A stretch of DNA of 64,000 nt from Trichomonas vaginalis G3 (lineage: Eukaryota; Parabasalia; Trichomonadida; Trichomonadidae). Position numbers and translations under genes: made by a program. Where the stretch lies: contig NC_067206.1 in NCBI RefSeq assembly GCF_026262505.1, forward strand, positions 2,480,001 through 2,544,000. The letters are read 5' to 3'. The notes beneath the pieces are model-generated. The model made no database searches. It was not told the DNA's origin and was given only the letters and a program-made list of their open reading frames with translations. Positions 28,229 to 38,312 of this stretch are shown in pieces. Each line of letters begins with the position of its first letter. The first letter of the stretch is position 1.

Positions 28229-29077
28229 ATGCTTTCAATAGAAAAAGAAAATTCAAGAGTTGCTACAACTAAACCATTAGATGAACTTTTTACTAATGTC
28301 GGTCAAAAGTTTGAGACAGATACCGTAAAGCATGAAGGCTATCGTTTTGACTACCCATTAAGATGGTTAAGAGACCCATCCGTCACAAAAGCTATTGGCT
28401 TTCGTAGAATGAAGTTCATTTCAGAAGCCATACATGGTTTCCCATTTACGGTCGGTTTTGAAGTTCGATACTATAACAAAGAAAAACGTATGTATGAGAA
28501 ATTTGAACAGGGAAAACTTTTACAAGTGAATTTGCTTGTAAACTTAGAAACAACTCTTCAAGCTTTTCAAGAAAAAATAAACGATATCTATATCGAATAT
28601 GCAAACCAGTATAACATTGACGAGGGAGAGTACCATCTCGATATTATTTATGACAGGAAAAATGCAACTGTTAAAATCAATAGAATAGAAGACCTTGGAG
28701 AAAACGTTTATATTTCTACAAAATATAACAACTTGGCATGGTATAGATTTTTGAGGATGTTAAATCAGCCTGCAGCATATCCAGTACACCCAGACTTTTA
28801 TGAAGTCGAAAACCCTAATGGAACATATGAAAATGTTTTCGACCAAGATGCTATTATTGTTCATGCTTCATTTTCTGGCGCCCAAAACTCTTTCTTATGC
28901 TTGGCAAATGACTTTTACGAAAAACCTACAAAGTTATACGAACCACCAAGTGGAAGTATTTCAGACTTTCAAGTATGGTTTACTACAGATGGAAGAAAAA
29001 GAATAATTCCATTATACCATGCGTTTTACTTAGAACTTAGTTTCATATACAACTACTATCGAACGGTAAAAATATAA
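28229..29077 (+). CDS. Candidate surface protein with variable centre
   Basis: 282 aa, starting MLSIEKENSRVATTKPLDEL. Divergent from the fibre gene across an 18-bp spacer. The N-terminal ~65 residues (YRFDYPLRWLRDPSVTKAIG) and the C-terminal ~75 (HASFSGAQNSFLCLAND, YEPPSGSISDFQVWF, LELSFIYNYYRTVKI) are conserved in the paralogue at 23653-24513 and in Mav-B at 54367-55212. The central ~140 residues are different in all three. Location next to the fibre supports a virion-surface or host-interaction role, which is inference. Confidence 0.65.
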   Translation: MLSIEKENSRVATTKPLDELFTNVGQKFETDTVKHEGYRFDYPLRWLRDPSVTKAIGFRRMKFISEAIHGFPFTVGFEVRYYNKEKRMYEKFEQGKLLQVNLLVNLETTLQAFQEKINDIYIEYANQYNIDEGEYHLDIIYDRKNATVKINRIEDLGENVYISTKYNNLAWYRFLRMLNQPAAYPVHPDFYEVENPNGTYENVFDQDAIIVHASFSGAQNSFLCLANDFYEKPTKLYEPPSGSISDFQVWFTTDGRKRIIPLYHAFYLELSFIYNYYRTVKI

Positions 29078-29081
29078 TTTT

Positions 29082-29324
29082 TTAATACGGTTGAGGTGTT
29101 GGATTTGGTTGCCAACTAGACTGTGGTGCAGGTTCAGGCTGTTGTATAACAGGAGCTTGTTCTTCTGGTTCAGGGTCTTTAGGTATAATACCAACAAACT
29201 GACCTACCCTTTTACCAATATTTTTGACTCCGTTCCAAATTCCTCTTCCTACGGTTTTTATTCCATTCCATATACCTCTTCCAACTCTTCTGAAGAAGTT
29301 TCCAATACTACTGAAGAAACCCAT
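29082..29324 (-). CDS. Short amphipathic repeat protein (80 aa)
   Basis: MGFFSSIGNFFRRVGRGIWN followed by repeated GRGIWNG(I/V)K units and a Pro/Gln-rich tail (PEPEEQAPVIQQPEPAP). The amphipathic, basic and aromatic N-terminus suggests membrane binding or DNA condensation, recalling adenovirus pX/pVI-like peptides and similar small Polinton/virophage proteins. Convergent with the surface-protein gene by 4 bp. Mav-B copy at 55218-55458 looks broken towards its end. Confidence 0.6.
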   Translation of the reverse strand: MGFFSSIGNFFRRVGRGIWNGIKTVGRGIWNGVKNIGKRVGQFVGIIPKDPEPEEQAPVIQQPEPAPQSSWQPNPTPQPY

Positions 29325-29342
29325 TTTACTATATGTAAAAAT

Positions 29343-29705
29343 CTAATGTCCGCCTAGTCTCTTACGTTTCCTGTTGAGTTCCATAGCATTCTTTAACTGG
29401 AGCTCATACATTCTGTTTCTCCTCTGGTAGAAAACATATTCTGGGTCAACTCCTGTGTTCGCGTCATCTGCATAAAGTTGTTTATATCCCACTTCAGGGT
29501 TTGTATAAAACTCTTTCCATCTCATATTTGCATACCATGGTGGCAAACCTAACGCAGCGTCATTTGACATGGCAGTTTGCATTTGTACATCTGTTGGCAC
29601 TTGACCATAGTTTGCCATTGCAGTTTGTATTCTAACTTCATTTGGAATATTCTCTGGGTTTGGTTGTCCAGGTTGCTGTGCATTCGCTAAGTTCTGTGCG
29701 TCCAT
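29343..29705 (-). CDS. Unknown 120-aa virion-type protein
   Basis: Starts MDAQNLANAQQPGQPNPENI; contains two related repeats (VRIQTAMANYGQVP and VQMQTAMSNDAALG), then WYANMRWKEFYTNPEVGYKQ, and a basic C-terminus KRKRLGGH. The protein is identical in Mav-B (55476-55838) while neighbours have diverged, so it seems constrained. No family recognised. Confidence 0.7.
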   Translation of the reverse strand: MDAQNLANAQQPGQPNPENIPNEVRIQTAMANYGQVPTDVQMQTAMSNDAALGLPPWYANMRWKEFYTNPEVGYKQLYADDANTGVDPEYVFYQRRNRMYELQLKNAMELNRKRKRLGGH

Positions 29706-29728
29706 TTAATATTAGATAAAAATATCTC

Positions 29729-29861
29729 TTACGAGTACATATGCTGAACATTTGCAGGCATTGGTTCATCTTCATATTCTCTGTACTTTTCTGCCACGTC
29801 AAAATAAATAAATGACACAATGGAAAAAACCTAAAACAAGTAGTCCTATTTCAAACCACAT
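29729..29861 (-). pseudogene. Small membrane protein (broken)
   Basis: A minus-strand ATG at 29861 begins a hydrophobic stretch (MWFEIGLLVLGFFHCVIYLF) that looks like one membrane segment. Coding-like sequence continues to about 29729. The counterpart in Mav-B is 55863-55993. Both look broken. A single-pass membrane protein next to the virion genes. Confidence 0.45.
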
Positions 29862-29882
29862 TTACTTACTAATAAAATTTCG

Positions 29883-30663
29883 TTATTGTGACACTTTCTC
29901 CGGTTTATAGGACCTCTCTCATATTCTATCTTGTCATATCTAAACTCATAGTCATGTATGTCCTCTAACCATCTCATAACGGTTTCCAAACCACTTTTAT
30001 CGGATGTAAAGTAAAAGCATGATGGTTATGTATAACGTCTAAAGTTTCTAAAGAGTCTCTCAAAGTCCAGTCTACTTGGTATTGAAAATCCCATGTGTTA
30101 TAGAACGGCGGGTCCACTATAAAGAAAACATTTTCCTTGTCTTTATATTTTTCATACAACTCTGTCCAATGACATCTCACAAACTCTATACCCTCAATAT
30201 ATTTTTCTATGTCCTCTTTGAAAACATTTGTATAGTTAAGATATAAAACTTTTGACATAAGTGTTTCAATGTCATGACTCTTATAGAACCACTATATAAT
30301 AGTCTAAGCAGATATACTATCCCAGTCTATATATTCTGCTTTTTTCAAAACCTCTCTCACAATATTTTTGTTATCTAATGGTATACGTTCCATCTTACCT
30401 ATAGGTATCTTTTCTTTTAACTCTTTCAATATATTGTTTGTGTCTGGAATATGTTTGAGACGGTCCATATAGTTGTCGAAGTCATTGCATATAATCTTTG
30501 AGTCAGGAAATATTGTATGGCACAAATGAGATATATAGAAACTTCCACCGAACAAATCTACAAATGTTAGACCATTCGGTAGTTTCTTAAGTTCTCTCAA
30601 TATAATATCTTTACATTTACTCTTATTTCCAAAGAACGGTAACGGTGGTTTTGTAAAATTCAT
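29883..30663 (-). pseudogene. N6-adenine DNA methyltransferase, D12 class (broken)
   Basis: Counterpart of the whole gene at 56018-56797. Contains PPLPFFGNKSK at the N-terminus, VDLFGGS and the ND-FDNY acidic pair, and downstream VDPPFYNTWDFQYQ, the marks of Dam/D12-type enzymes that methylate adenine at N6. The last gene before the right TIR. It looks broken (about one or two breaks). Confidence 0.8.
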
Positions 30664-30778
30664 TTATATATAATAATAAAAATGTTTTTTCCTGAAAAGT
30701 GACAGAAAAGTGACAAAACATGAAAACATATATAATTTGTGAAAAGCGACACATTATATAATGTTTTCGACCCAGAAG

Positions 30779-30927
30779 AAGGCTTCTCAAAGTATACTTC
30801 CTTGGAACGCCTGTAACTTTTCCTGTAGCGACGATAGACCCTTACTTGTCCGGACAAAGTTATACTAAACATCTTCAGGGCTAGAGGGCACGAAGTGCCT
30901 GGAGGCCCCACTGCCTTTTTTTTTTTT
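30779..30927. repeat. Mav-A right terminal inverted repeat
   Basis: Complementary to 6559-6717 with few differences and ending in a 12-bp T tract. AATAT (30928-30932) follows as target duplication. The near-identity of the two TIRs suggests recent insertion or ongoing conversion. Confidence 0.88.
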
Positions 30928-31760
30928 AATATTATATAAAAAGTCTCTTTAATATCTATATTTCATATTTTTATCGATTTTTAAAGTTTTTGCGAAAAGT
31001 ATTCAATTATTTTTGCTATTTGGTCGTGTAAATGTCAGATTTGCGACATTTTCTGATATGATATTCAGATTCTACGTTGATAATAATGCTTATAGAACCC
31101 TCTTGCTATTGTGTCAAAATTGCGAAACCGATAGCAAAAATATCTCGCAATATCAAAATTGAGATATTGAGTGAATTATGCATTATAGAGATTAAAAATC
31201 TGATTTGTGAAAACATCTCATCAGTTTCTAGCTAATTCAAAAATCTTTACTATCTTATTCGATTAAAATGAAAAGGGAATAGTTTCATTATGCTTTAAAT
31301 GACAGCCTTATAATATAATCATAGTTTTCGCTCAATATGCAGCATTTTTTTTTCGAAATCTATGGTCAATATCCTAAATACTGATTGCTTTGCATTCGTA
31401 TCTCTTACATTTTCTATACCCACATCACTATTCATTGCTATTCCTATCTTTTTCATTTTTGTTTGTTTCTCATAATTTCTCAAAAAACACGATAACTTGA
31501 TATTTGTAAATATCATACTTTATAACGTAAATAAGAACTTGACCTATTAAGAAAAGCAGTAATGAAAAGAAAATCTGAAATTCATAAAAATTACAAGTTT
31601 CTGATGACAATTAGCTTAATTAAACCAGGTACAAGATTATATAATTGTATTTTCTATCCAATTATCCATATAATATCTTATCCAGAAAAAATAACTTGAT
31701 CAATACCAAATGATTTTTTAACTAGTAAATAAAGTATTTTCTTTACACATACATTGTATA
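30928..31760 (+). mobile_element. E, middle portion between Mav-A and Mav-B
   Basis: Continues the left half of E from the Mav-A site to ATCTGATTT (31198-31206), then the right half from 31207 up to the Mav-B site. The right half is the reverse complement of 5855-6405. The last bases, TGTATA (31755-31760), are the Mav-B target duplication, repeated at 57053-57058. Confidence 0.85.
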
Positions 31761-31775
31761 AAAAAAAAAAAAAAA

Positions 31776-32280
31776 GGTAGTGGGGCTTCCAGGCGCGTTG
31801 CGCCCTCTAGCCCTGAAGATGTTTAGTATAAATGAAGTTTATATTCGGAGGGCTTCCAGGCGCGTTGCGCCCTCTAGCCCTGAAGATGTTTAGTATAAAT
31901 GAAGTTTATATTCGGAGGGCTTCCAGGCGCGTTGCGCCTCTAGCCCGAAGATGTTTAGTATAAATGAAGTTTTTATTCGGAGGGCTTCCAGGCGCGTTGC
32001 GCCCTCTAGCCCTGAAGATGTTTAGTATAAATGAAGTTTATATTCGGAGGGCTTCCAGGCGCGTTGCGCCCTCTAGCCCGAAGATGTTTAGTATAAATGA
32101 AGTTTTTATTCGGAGGGCTTCCAGGCGCGTTGCGCCCTCTAGCCCCGAAGATGTTTAGTATAAATGAAGTTTTTATTCGGAGGGCTTCCAGGCGCGTTGC
32201 ACCCTCTAGCCCCGAAGATGTTTAGTATAAATGAAGTTTTTATTCGGAGGGCTTCCAGGCGCGTTGCACCCTCTAGCCCA
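31776..32280. repeat. Mav-B left end expanded to eight ~67-bp tandem copies
   Basis: Eight tandem copies of a unit containing GGCTTCCAGGCGCGTTGCGC, then CTCTAGCCC, GAAGATGTTTAGTATAAATG and a TTCGGAG end, starting at 31784, 31850, 31918, 31983, 32050, 32117, 32183 and 32250. The right end of Mav-B (about 56950-57030) holds a single unit. Each unit has the hairpin GGCGC-GTT-GCGCC. Confidence 0.85.
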
Positions 32281-32553
32281 TAAAAAATTTCTGAGGACGA
32301 GCCAGCCGGTGACTTTTTTGTAGAGCACTCAAAATAGTATAACTTTATCCGGACAAGTAAGGGTCTATCGTCGCTACAGGAAAAGTTACGGGCGTTCCAA
32401 GGAAGTATACTTTGAGAAGCCTTTCCCCCTTATAGAATGAGATAGGACGGTTATTTTACAAAACTGACAACACGTTGACCGAGTAGTTTTTTGTGCTGAA
32501 CAAAAAGTGTCATATAAACATCTGTCAAAAACCGCTTTTTAACTTCACTTAAA
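32281..32553. other. Left-end unique DNA of Mav-B
   Basis: About 55 bp (32281-32335) with no match in Mav-A, containing CTGAGGACGAGCCAGCCGG, then sequence matching the inner part of the Mav-A TIR (32336-32424) and the leader of the first gene, ending TTCACTTAAAATG. Confidence 0.6.
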
Positions 32554-35500
32554 ATGCCACGTAAGCTACGTAAGAATATACGTAAGAGGAAGAGAGCATT
32601 GAAACATCCAATAGTAAAACTAACACCACAACAACAGTTGCAACAACAAATTATGAATGACCCCACTATGTTGCAACAAATGTCAAGCAACCCTATGCTT
32701 TTAAACCGAGTTATTGGTGCACAGAGTGGAGGTTTAAGAGCGGCACTTTTAGCGAAAATGGCAGGCTATGGTGGAGCTGCAGACGGAACAGCTTATAACC
32801 CTCAAAGTCAAATGAATTTGAGTTCACTCAAAAATCAAATAACAGATGTCAAAAAGTCAAACATAGACATACAGAAACAAATAAGTGAAAACGAAAAGAA
32901 ACTAGAATATGACAGACACACAAAGAAACTCAATGAGTTAAACGTAGAGAAAAAGAAGAAAGAAGAACAACTGAAAGAACTAAGTACAGAAGAATATGCG
33001 AAAAAAGTGTCAGAAAAAGCAGCAGAAGTAGCAAAAATGGAACAAGATGTTATAAATTTGAAAAACCATACTACTCAATATAAAGTACTGAAAGATGAAG
33101 AGATAAAACAAAAAGCCCTGAAGACATATATGGATAGCGATGAGTATAAAAAAGAAGTTGAAGCAAATGTAAAGGCAGAAAAACTTTTACAGTTGCAAAA
33201 CCAAACCGTACAGTATGAAACTTAGCACAAGAAAGTAAAAATAACGACGCAGCCATGCAAAAGGCAATGAAAAGCGCAGAATATATAAAAGCTAATAATG
33301 ACTGGTTAGATGCCCAAGCCAACGCTAAAGCAGCCCAACTCATAGGGTCAATAAGGACAAAAATACAAGCGGATGAAGATAGTTCAAATGAAGCTTTAAT
33401 GAATGCTGACTTTAAGAATGCCTTCGAAGCTCTTCATAGTAAGGTGAAACTAGTGAACGACTTCTCATCTGGAAAGAAACTGAAGTCTGAAGGTTTCGAC
33501 AAAGAGTTAAGAGAAGTAGCACAAAATATGACGAAAATAACAGATGCAGCAACGAGACAGGCAGTTCAAAGTGCCTATGACGCCGTTAGAGCAACTGTTG
33601 TGGAAAGTCAAGAAAAAGAGTTACAACAGACCAAAACAGACCTAGTAAATGCTTTCTTAAGAACGAAAAGTCAGGTAGGACATTATGCTGCAGATGGAAC
33701 ATATGTGCCAGCTGGTGGAACTTATATACCACCAAACCCTCCAAGAGAAGCACCTGCACCAGGACTACCTAAAACATTTACATCGTCACATGGACACAGA
33801 CACAGGCATGCACCAAAACCAACACAACAACCAACAGTTCAAAATCCAGCACCACAACCAACACAACAACCAGCACAGCAACCAACAGTTCAAAACCCTG
33901 CACAACAACAACCACAAACAGAGCAAGGACATAAAAGAAGTAGAGAACAAGGAAACCAAGAATTCTTAAAAATGCTTAAAGAAGAGTGTGGTTTCCCAGA
34001 TACTGTTGACTTTAGTGACAGATATAAAGAAGCTATTAGAAAGTTCAAGGATGGAAATACTGACCCGAACCTATTTAGCTTTATGGCTCAGCACCAAAAC
34101 GGATATAATCTCAAACCTGGAAAATACAAGCTCGCTAAGGGATATGATTTAATAGCATATCATCCAAATGACATGGATGAATTTACTCCGAGATATTTGA
34201 TGTCAGAGCTAAATGACAATTCAACTTTCGTCATGAAACGCGTAAAAAATAGAGACGGAACGAAAGAACAAAAGCTTATGAATGCGGATGACTTAGATAG
34301 GGAACTTTTTAAAAACGGTCTCGGAATATATGAAATGCCACCAGATGAGGTACAAGAAACTCCACAGGAAGAAGTTCAGATACAACCAGACATGGAAGAA
34401 ATAGTTCAGCAACAACAGCTAGAAGAGCCTGAAGGAAACGAACAAGTCCTTCCTTTGGAAACTAACTTCACAGAACTAGATGAAGATTTGGAACAGCCGA
34501 AAAATCTTGACCCTCAACAAGAGTATGCGGAGAATATGGAATATTTCCAAGAGTCTAAAAAAAATTCGGCTGACATAGTAGAAGAATATCGAAAAATGTT
34601 CGCCGACATACAAAAGACTCCAACATCAGATGAAAATATCCAGCATAGAATGGAAGTACTGAAAGATAATGTACACAAATACAACAATCCTTTTTACTTA
34701 CGAGCATATAACGTTCAATCTTTGGATGAACTCGGTGAAAATAAAAGGTTAAATTTCAACAAAACATATAGAAATGAAACATTGTTTAAAGTTCATTCAG
34801 AACCTAGCCAATATGGAAACAAACCTACTTTTGTTTCTGCAGACGATGGAACTACAATGAGATGGGGTCATAAAGCTAATCCGGATAGGTGGTTCATAAA
34901 CTTACAACCACAATTCCAAGAAGTTGTAGACGCAATGGAAGTGAATGGTGAACCAGATATAGCTGGTATTTTCAGCGCGGCTTTAATGCCATTGAAAGAT
35001 ATGAAAGATGCAGATATTTTGGACCAGTATGAAATGAACATGGCTGATGGAAATATAACACCTGACGTTCTAGAACATTTATCTCAAAGAACTACACAGA
35101 ACCATAGAGATGGTATATTTGGTGAAGAGTTTAGAAAGAAAGTTAGGGAGAGAGAAGGAAGAGAACCTATTGTACATGACCTTGCAAACGAAAGTTTACA
35201 AAATGTCATAAAACTTACTTTGCAGACGATGAATCGAGAAGGGATGAATATTTAAGAAAACTCAAATGGACAGTACCAAATGAAATGTTAGTATTGAAAA
35301 ACATGTTCCTTGACAAAATAAAACCAACTACAGAAATAAACGACGCAAGACTGAAAGATTGGGTAAAAGCTTTCCCATTCACAAAAGATATAGTTGGTAA
35401 CATGGAAAGAAAACCAGAATGGCTACAAAAACATATATTTGGAAACGAGCTTATTCCATATGGACAGGCACTGTTTGAAGCGCTTGAACCGGAAACTCAG

Positions 35501-35755
35501 GAAAGAGTCATGCAAACAATACGCGAAGACTCAAATACAGACTATGACAAACTCTTTCTAGGATATAGGTTACCTGAGATGGGCGACCAGAGCCCAAAGG
35601 CAAAAAGGACATGGGAAATTTGCAACATACTAGATGAACATAATGCAAAGATGCAACAACTTCAAGCAGAGGGCAATGAAGGAAAAAGAAGAGTTAAAAA
35701 CTCAGTCAGGAAGAAAGTAAAGCTTGGTCGGAGTGGGTTCTATTATGACATATAA
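32554..35755 (+). pseudogene. Large coiled-coil, Gln/Pro-repeat protein (Mav-B copy, broken)
   Basis: Counterpart of 6849-10204, with the same basic N-terminus, coiled-coil region, fewer PTVQN-type repeats and the same long C-terminal part. The end lacks the Ser/Glu-rich stretch present in Mav-A. It looks broken (about two breaks). Confidence 0.7.
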
Positions 35756-35787
35756 ATCCAACTATTCTATATTTTTACTCATATGAA

Positions 35788-37392
35788 ATGTACGCCGCTC
35801 AGAATATAACGCCAACAGTTTTGGATGCCATGAACGGAAATGTTTCCGAATGGTATAACGAATGCGACAATGCCATTAGAAGGTCAGAAATAGTTCCTGG
35901 AACTTACGAATATACAACTGCTGTTTCTTATGGAAACGTAGGTGAGTTTGGAGAAGGTTCTTCAACAACAGTAGATATTGCTTGCGACAGGTTTCATATT
36001 ATTTCTATTGACAACTCATTCTTATACGTGGAACAAGACATTGAAATAAAACCTTCTGCCAAGTTGTCTGACAAGAAAGGTTGCAATGGAATTTTCTATG
36101 TCGGATACCAATATGCTCCAGAAGTTTTCATGGGATATAAGATATATTCTAACTCTGACTTAGTTCAAACAGTAACATGGGCAAACTATGAATGGTTCGC
36201 TTTGAGAAACTCAGTACAACCACAAGCTAGAGAACAAACAGACCAGTATGCAAATATTGAGAAAATAAGAAGACTTGACCCTAACGTTCCAGGAGTTTAT
36301 GTTAACCTTTCTGGTTCAGATGGAACTGCTGCCACTAAAGTAAAACTGAAACTTAGAGTTCCTTTGTCATCTTTCCTCATCTTCAGGTTTTTAAGATACT
36401 TGCCAAACTGGGCAGGAAAAATTTCTATCGAACTTACTCCAAGCAAAAATAACTTAGTCATTGCACCAACACAAGACCCATTCAGCATTACTGTAGCTGG
36501 AACTGGTGGAGCCAAGTTCTGTGACTTTTGCAAAGACAAAGTTGACTTAGACTTTGGTTTCTCAAACTTCAACAATGAAGTAAACTATTATTTCAATGCT
36601 GCTGGAACTGCTTGGGACCCAGTTAAGTTCACATGCGAAAAATTTGAATGCAAGAGAATAGAAAGCAGACTTGCAGTCTATATGTTGGACCCAGATATTT
36701 CAAATGCTTTAGCTGCCAAATATATTGCAGTTCCACTTATGTTCCCTATACACCAAATATCTGTCAAAGACTTTGCAGGTGAAGTTGGAAACCAAAGTGC
36801 TGACCCAGGTGCAAGAACAGATATTGCTTTAACAACTGCAATGAAACATGCAGATACTATGTTTGTACTGTTCAGACGAACTATAAATGACTATTCTTGT
36901 TTCTACAACCCCGGTATTAAATATCATATAAACATAGATGGCAAATATTATCCAAGAGAAGAATATTCTACAGTTGAGGATATGAGGTCATACAACTTGA
37001 CATTAGATGCTATGAACTTTAACAACAACTTCACAACAACTATTAACCCTGAAATGCAAAGTTCTATTATGCCATATGTGAAAGTATGGACTCATACAGG
37101 AGGTCAAAAAACTCAATATACAAATGGAGACCGTTCAAACTTTTGGCTTGGCATTCCATTTGCTGACTCAGAAGACTTTATGGGTGGTATTTCAACTGTT
37201 GGTACTGTACAAATACAATATACTGGTGACAGAGACGGTCCAGATGAATTGAGAGCAAAGAAGTTTACAAAACCAATAGCACTTTTCACGGAAGATGCTC
37301 TTTTGAAGATTCGTTCGATGAAACCTGCTGGGGCTCCTCAGATTGGCATAACGACAGCTTCCATCGAGCAGATTTTGGCAGCAGGTCAGTAA
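35788..37392 (+). CDS. MCP: Major capsid protein (Mav-B copy)
   Basis: 534 aa, open throughout. Almost all residues equal those of 10244-11851 except two short segments: near residues 175-183 (GSDGTAATK here, GQTAAAVTK in Mav-A) and near 232-246 (SITVAGTGGAKFCDF here, TLTDVKGTNQTSFAEF in Mav-A). DNA on both sides of these patches is near identical, so they look like exposed loops that were replaced locally. Confidence 0.75.
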   Translation: MYAAQNITPTVLDAMNGNVSEWYNECDNAIRRSEIVPGTYEYTTAVSYGNVGEFGEGSSTTVDIACDRFHIISIDNSFLYVEQDIEIKPSAKLSDKKGCNGIFYVGYQYAPEVFMGYKIYSNSDLVQTVTWANYEWFALRNSVQPQAREQTDQYANIEKIRRLDPNVPGVYVNLSGSDGTAATKVKLKLRVPLSSFLIFRFLRYLPNWAGKISIELTPSKNNLVIAPTQDPFSITVAGTGGAKFCDFCKDKVDLDFGFSNFNNEVNYYFNAAGTAWDPVKFTCEKFECKRIESRLAVYMLDPDISNALAAKYIAVPLMFPIHQISVKDFAGEVGNQSADPGARTDIALTTAMKHADTMFVLFRRTINDYSCFYNPGIKYHINIDGKYYPREEYSTVEDMRSYNLTLDAMNFNNNFTTTINPEMQSSIMPYVKVWTHTGGQKTQYTNGDRSNFWLGIPFADSEDFMGGISTVGTVQIQYTGDRDGPDELRAKKFTKPIALFTEDALLKIRSMKPAGAPQIGITTASIEQILAAGQ

Positions 37393-37706
37393 AGTTGTTC
37401 TTGAACTGACTTCTCTCCGTCAAATATTGACAGTACGCCAGTTTTGACATAATATTGTATTATAAACTTTCCTTTAGAAATATCTGTAAGTTTTGTTGTT
37501 ATATTTTTGTCAACGTCAAGAACTTTCACCATTTCAGTTATACCAACTTTCTTTGCTTTATGGAAATATTTTGGTTCAGCAAATATTGCTATTCTATAAC
37601 ATTTACCATTGTTTGTGTAAAGAACTATTCTGTCAATGTATTTGTATTGTTTGTGTGTGTAAACTTTGTTCTGCTTCAATTCGAAGAGATACTCGAATAC
37701 GTCCAT
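37386..37706 (-). CDS. Small unknown protein antisense to the capsid 3' end (Mav-B)
   Basis: 106 aa, starting MDVFEYLFELKQNKVY, overlapping the capsid gene's stop by a few bases. Equivalent of 11745-12164. Presence in both elements at the same spot with a conserved divergent start supports a real gene. Confidence 0.65.
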   Translation of the reverse strand: MDVFEYLFELKQNKVYTHKQYKYIDRIVLYTNNGKCYRIAIFAEPKYFHKAKKVGITEMVKVLDVDKNITTKLTDISKGKFIIQYYVKTGVLSIFDGEKSVQEQLY

Positions 37707-37724
37707 CTTTTTATTCTAAGTAAA

Positions 37725-38306
37725 ATGTCATTTCCGAAAAATAGAAGCGTGAGTGTTTCAAAAGGTTTAATGGCGGTGGCAGATGTGAAGTTAAATTCAC
37801 CAACTCAAACAAACAGTCAAAGTGTTGTTGTCAATGTCAAAGACAGAGATGTTGAAGTGGGGAAACCATACGAAGACGAAGATGGTATAACAATTGTTCC
37901 TGTAAAAGAACAACCAACATATCCTGAAGTTAGCAGAGACTTAAGTTCTGTTGCAGATATTCGAAACGACTACCAACAACTGAAAGACAAACTTCAAACT
38001 CAGGAGAAGATTTGTCAAGCTTTAAGTATAATGTTAAACTTGGTCGAACACAACCCTGTAAAAGTGAACTCATATGTCATTGCACCTCATGAAGTTTTGA
38101 AAGAACTATTGAAACTTTTGACAGAGGCAGACGATATAAACATCAAAGAAATAGAACCCGACATTAGTTGCTGTGGTGTTTCATATAATGTCATTGACAA
38201 GATATACGTTATGAAAGGAGGTGAAACGTTGAACTTAAAGTATAGTTTCCCAGACGTCATAAAAATATTTGACGACCACAACATTTCATTAAAATTTATT
38301 TGCTAA
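37725..38306 (+). CDS. Unknown 193-aa protein (Mav-B copy)
   Basis: Equivalent of 12182-12763, differing at only a few residues. The ATG at 37725 follows TTCTAAGTAAA; upstream in-frame DNA is antisense to the previous gene, so a longer start is unlikely. Confidence 0.7.
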   Translation: MSFPKNRSVSVSKGLMAVADVKLNSPTQTNSQSVVVNVKDRDVEVGKPYEDEDGITIVPVKEQPTYPEVSRDLSSVADIRNDYQQLKDKLQTQEKICQALSIMLNLVEHNPVKVNSYVIAPHEVLKELLKLLTEADDINIKEIEPDISCCGVSYNVIDKIYVMKGGETLNLKYSFPDVIKIFDDHNISLKFIC

Positions 38307-38312
38307 GTAAAA

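Larger units (their letters stand above)
6559..30927 (+). mobile_element. Maverick/Polinton A (24.4 kb), fossil
   Basis: Flanked by the 5-bp duplication AATAT (6554-6558 and 30928-30932), with terminal inverted repeats of about 150 bp that end in A/T homopolymers. It carries capsid, penton-like, SF3 helicase, A32-type ATPase, retroviral-type integrase, fibre and adenine methyltransferase parts, plus KilA-N and T5orf172 genes. No DNA polymerase B part is recognisable. It is broken, with roughly half a dozen breaks, but most genes are still open and TIRs nearly identical, so the insertion is probably young. Confidence 0.9.

Noticed and set aside
32281-32335. Possible self-cleaving ribozyme near CTGAGGACGAG in the Mav-B left end
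   Set aside because: Some resemblance to a hammerhead core, but the CTGATGA and GAAA boxes and three stems cannot be laid out.
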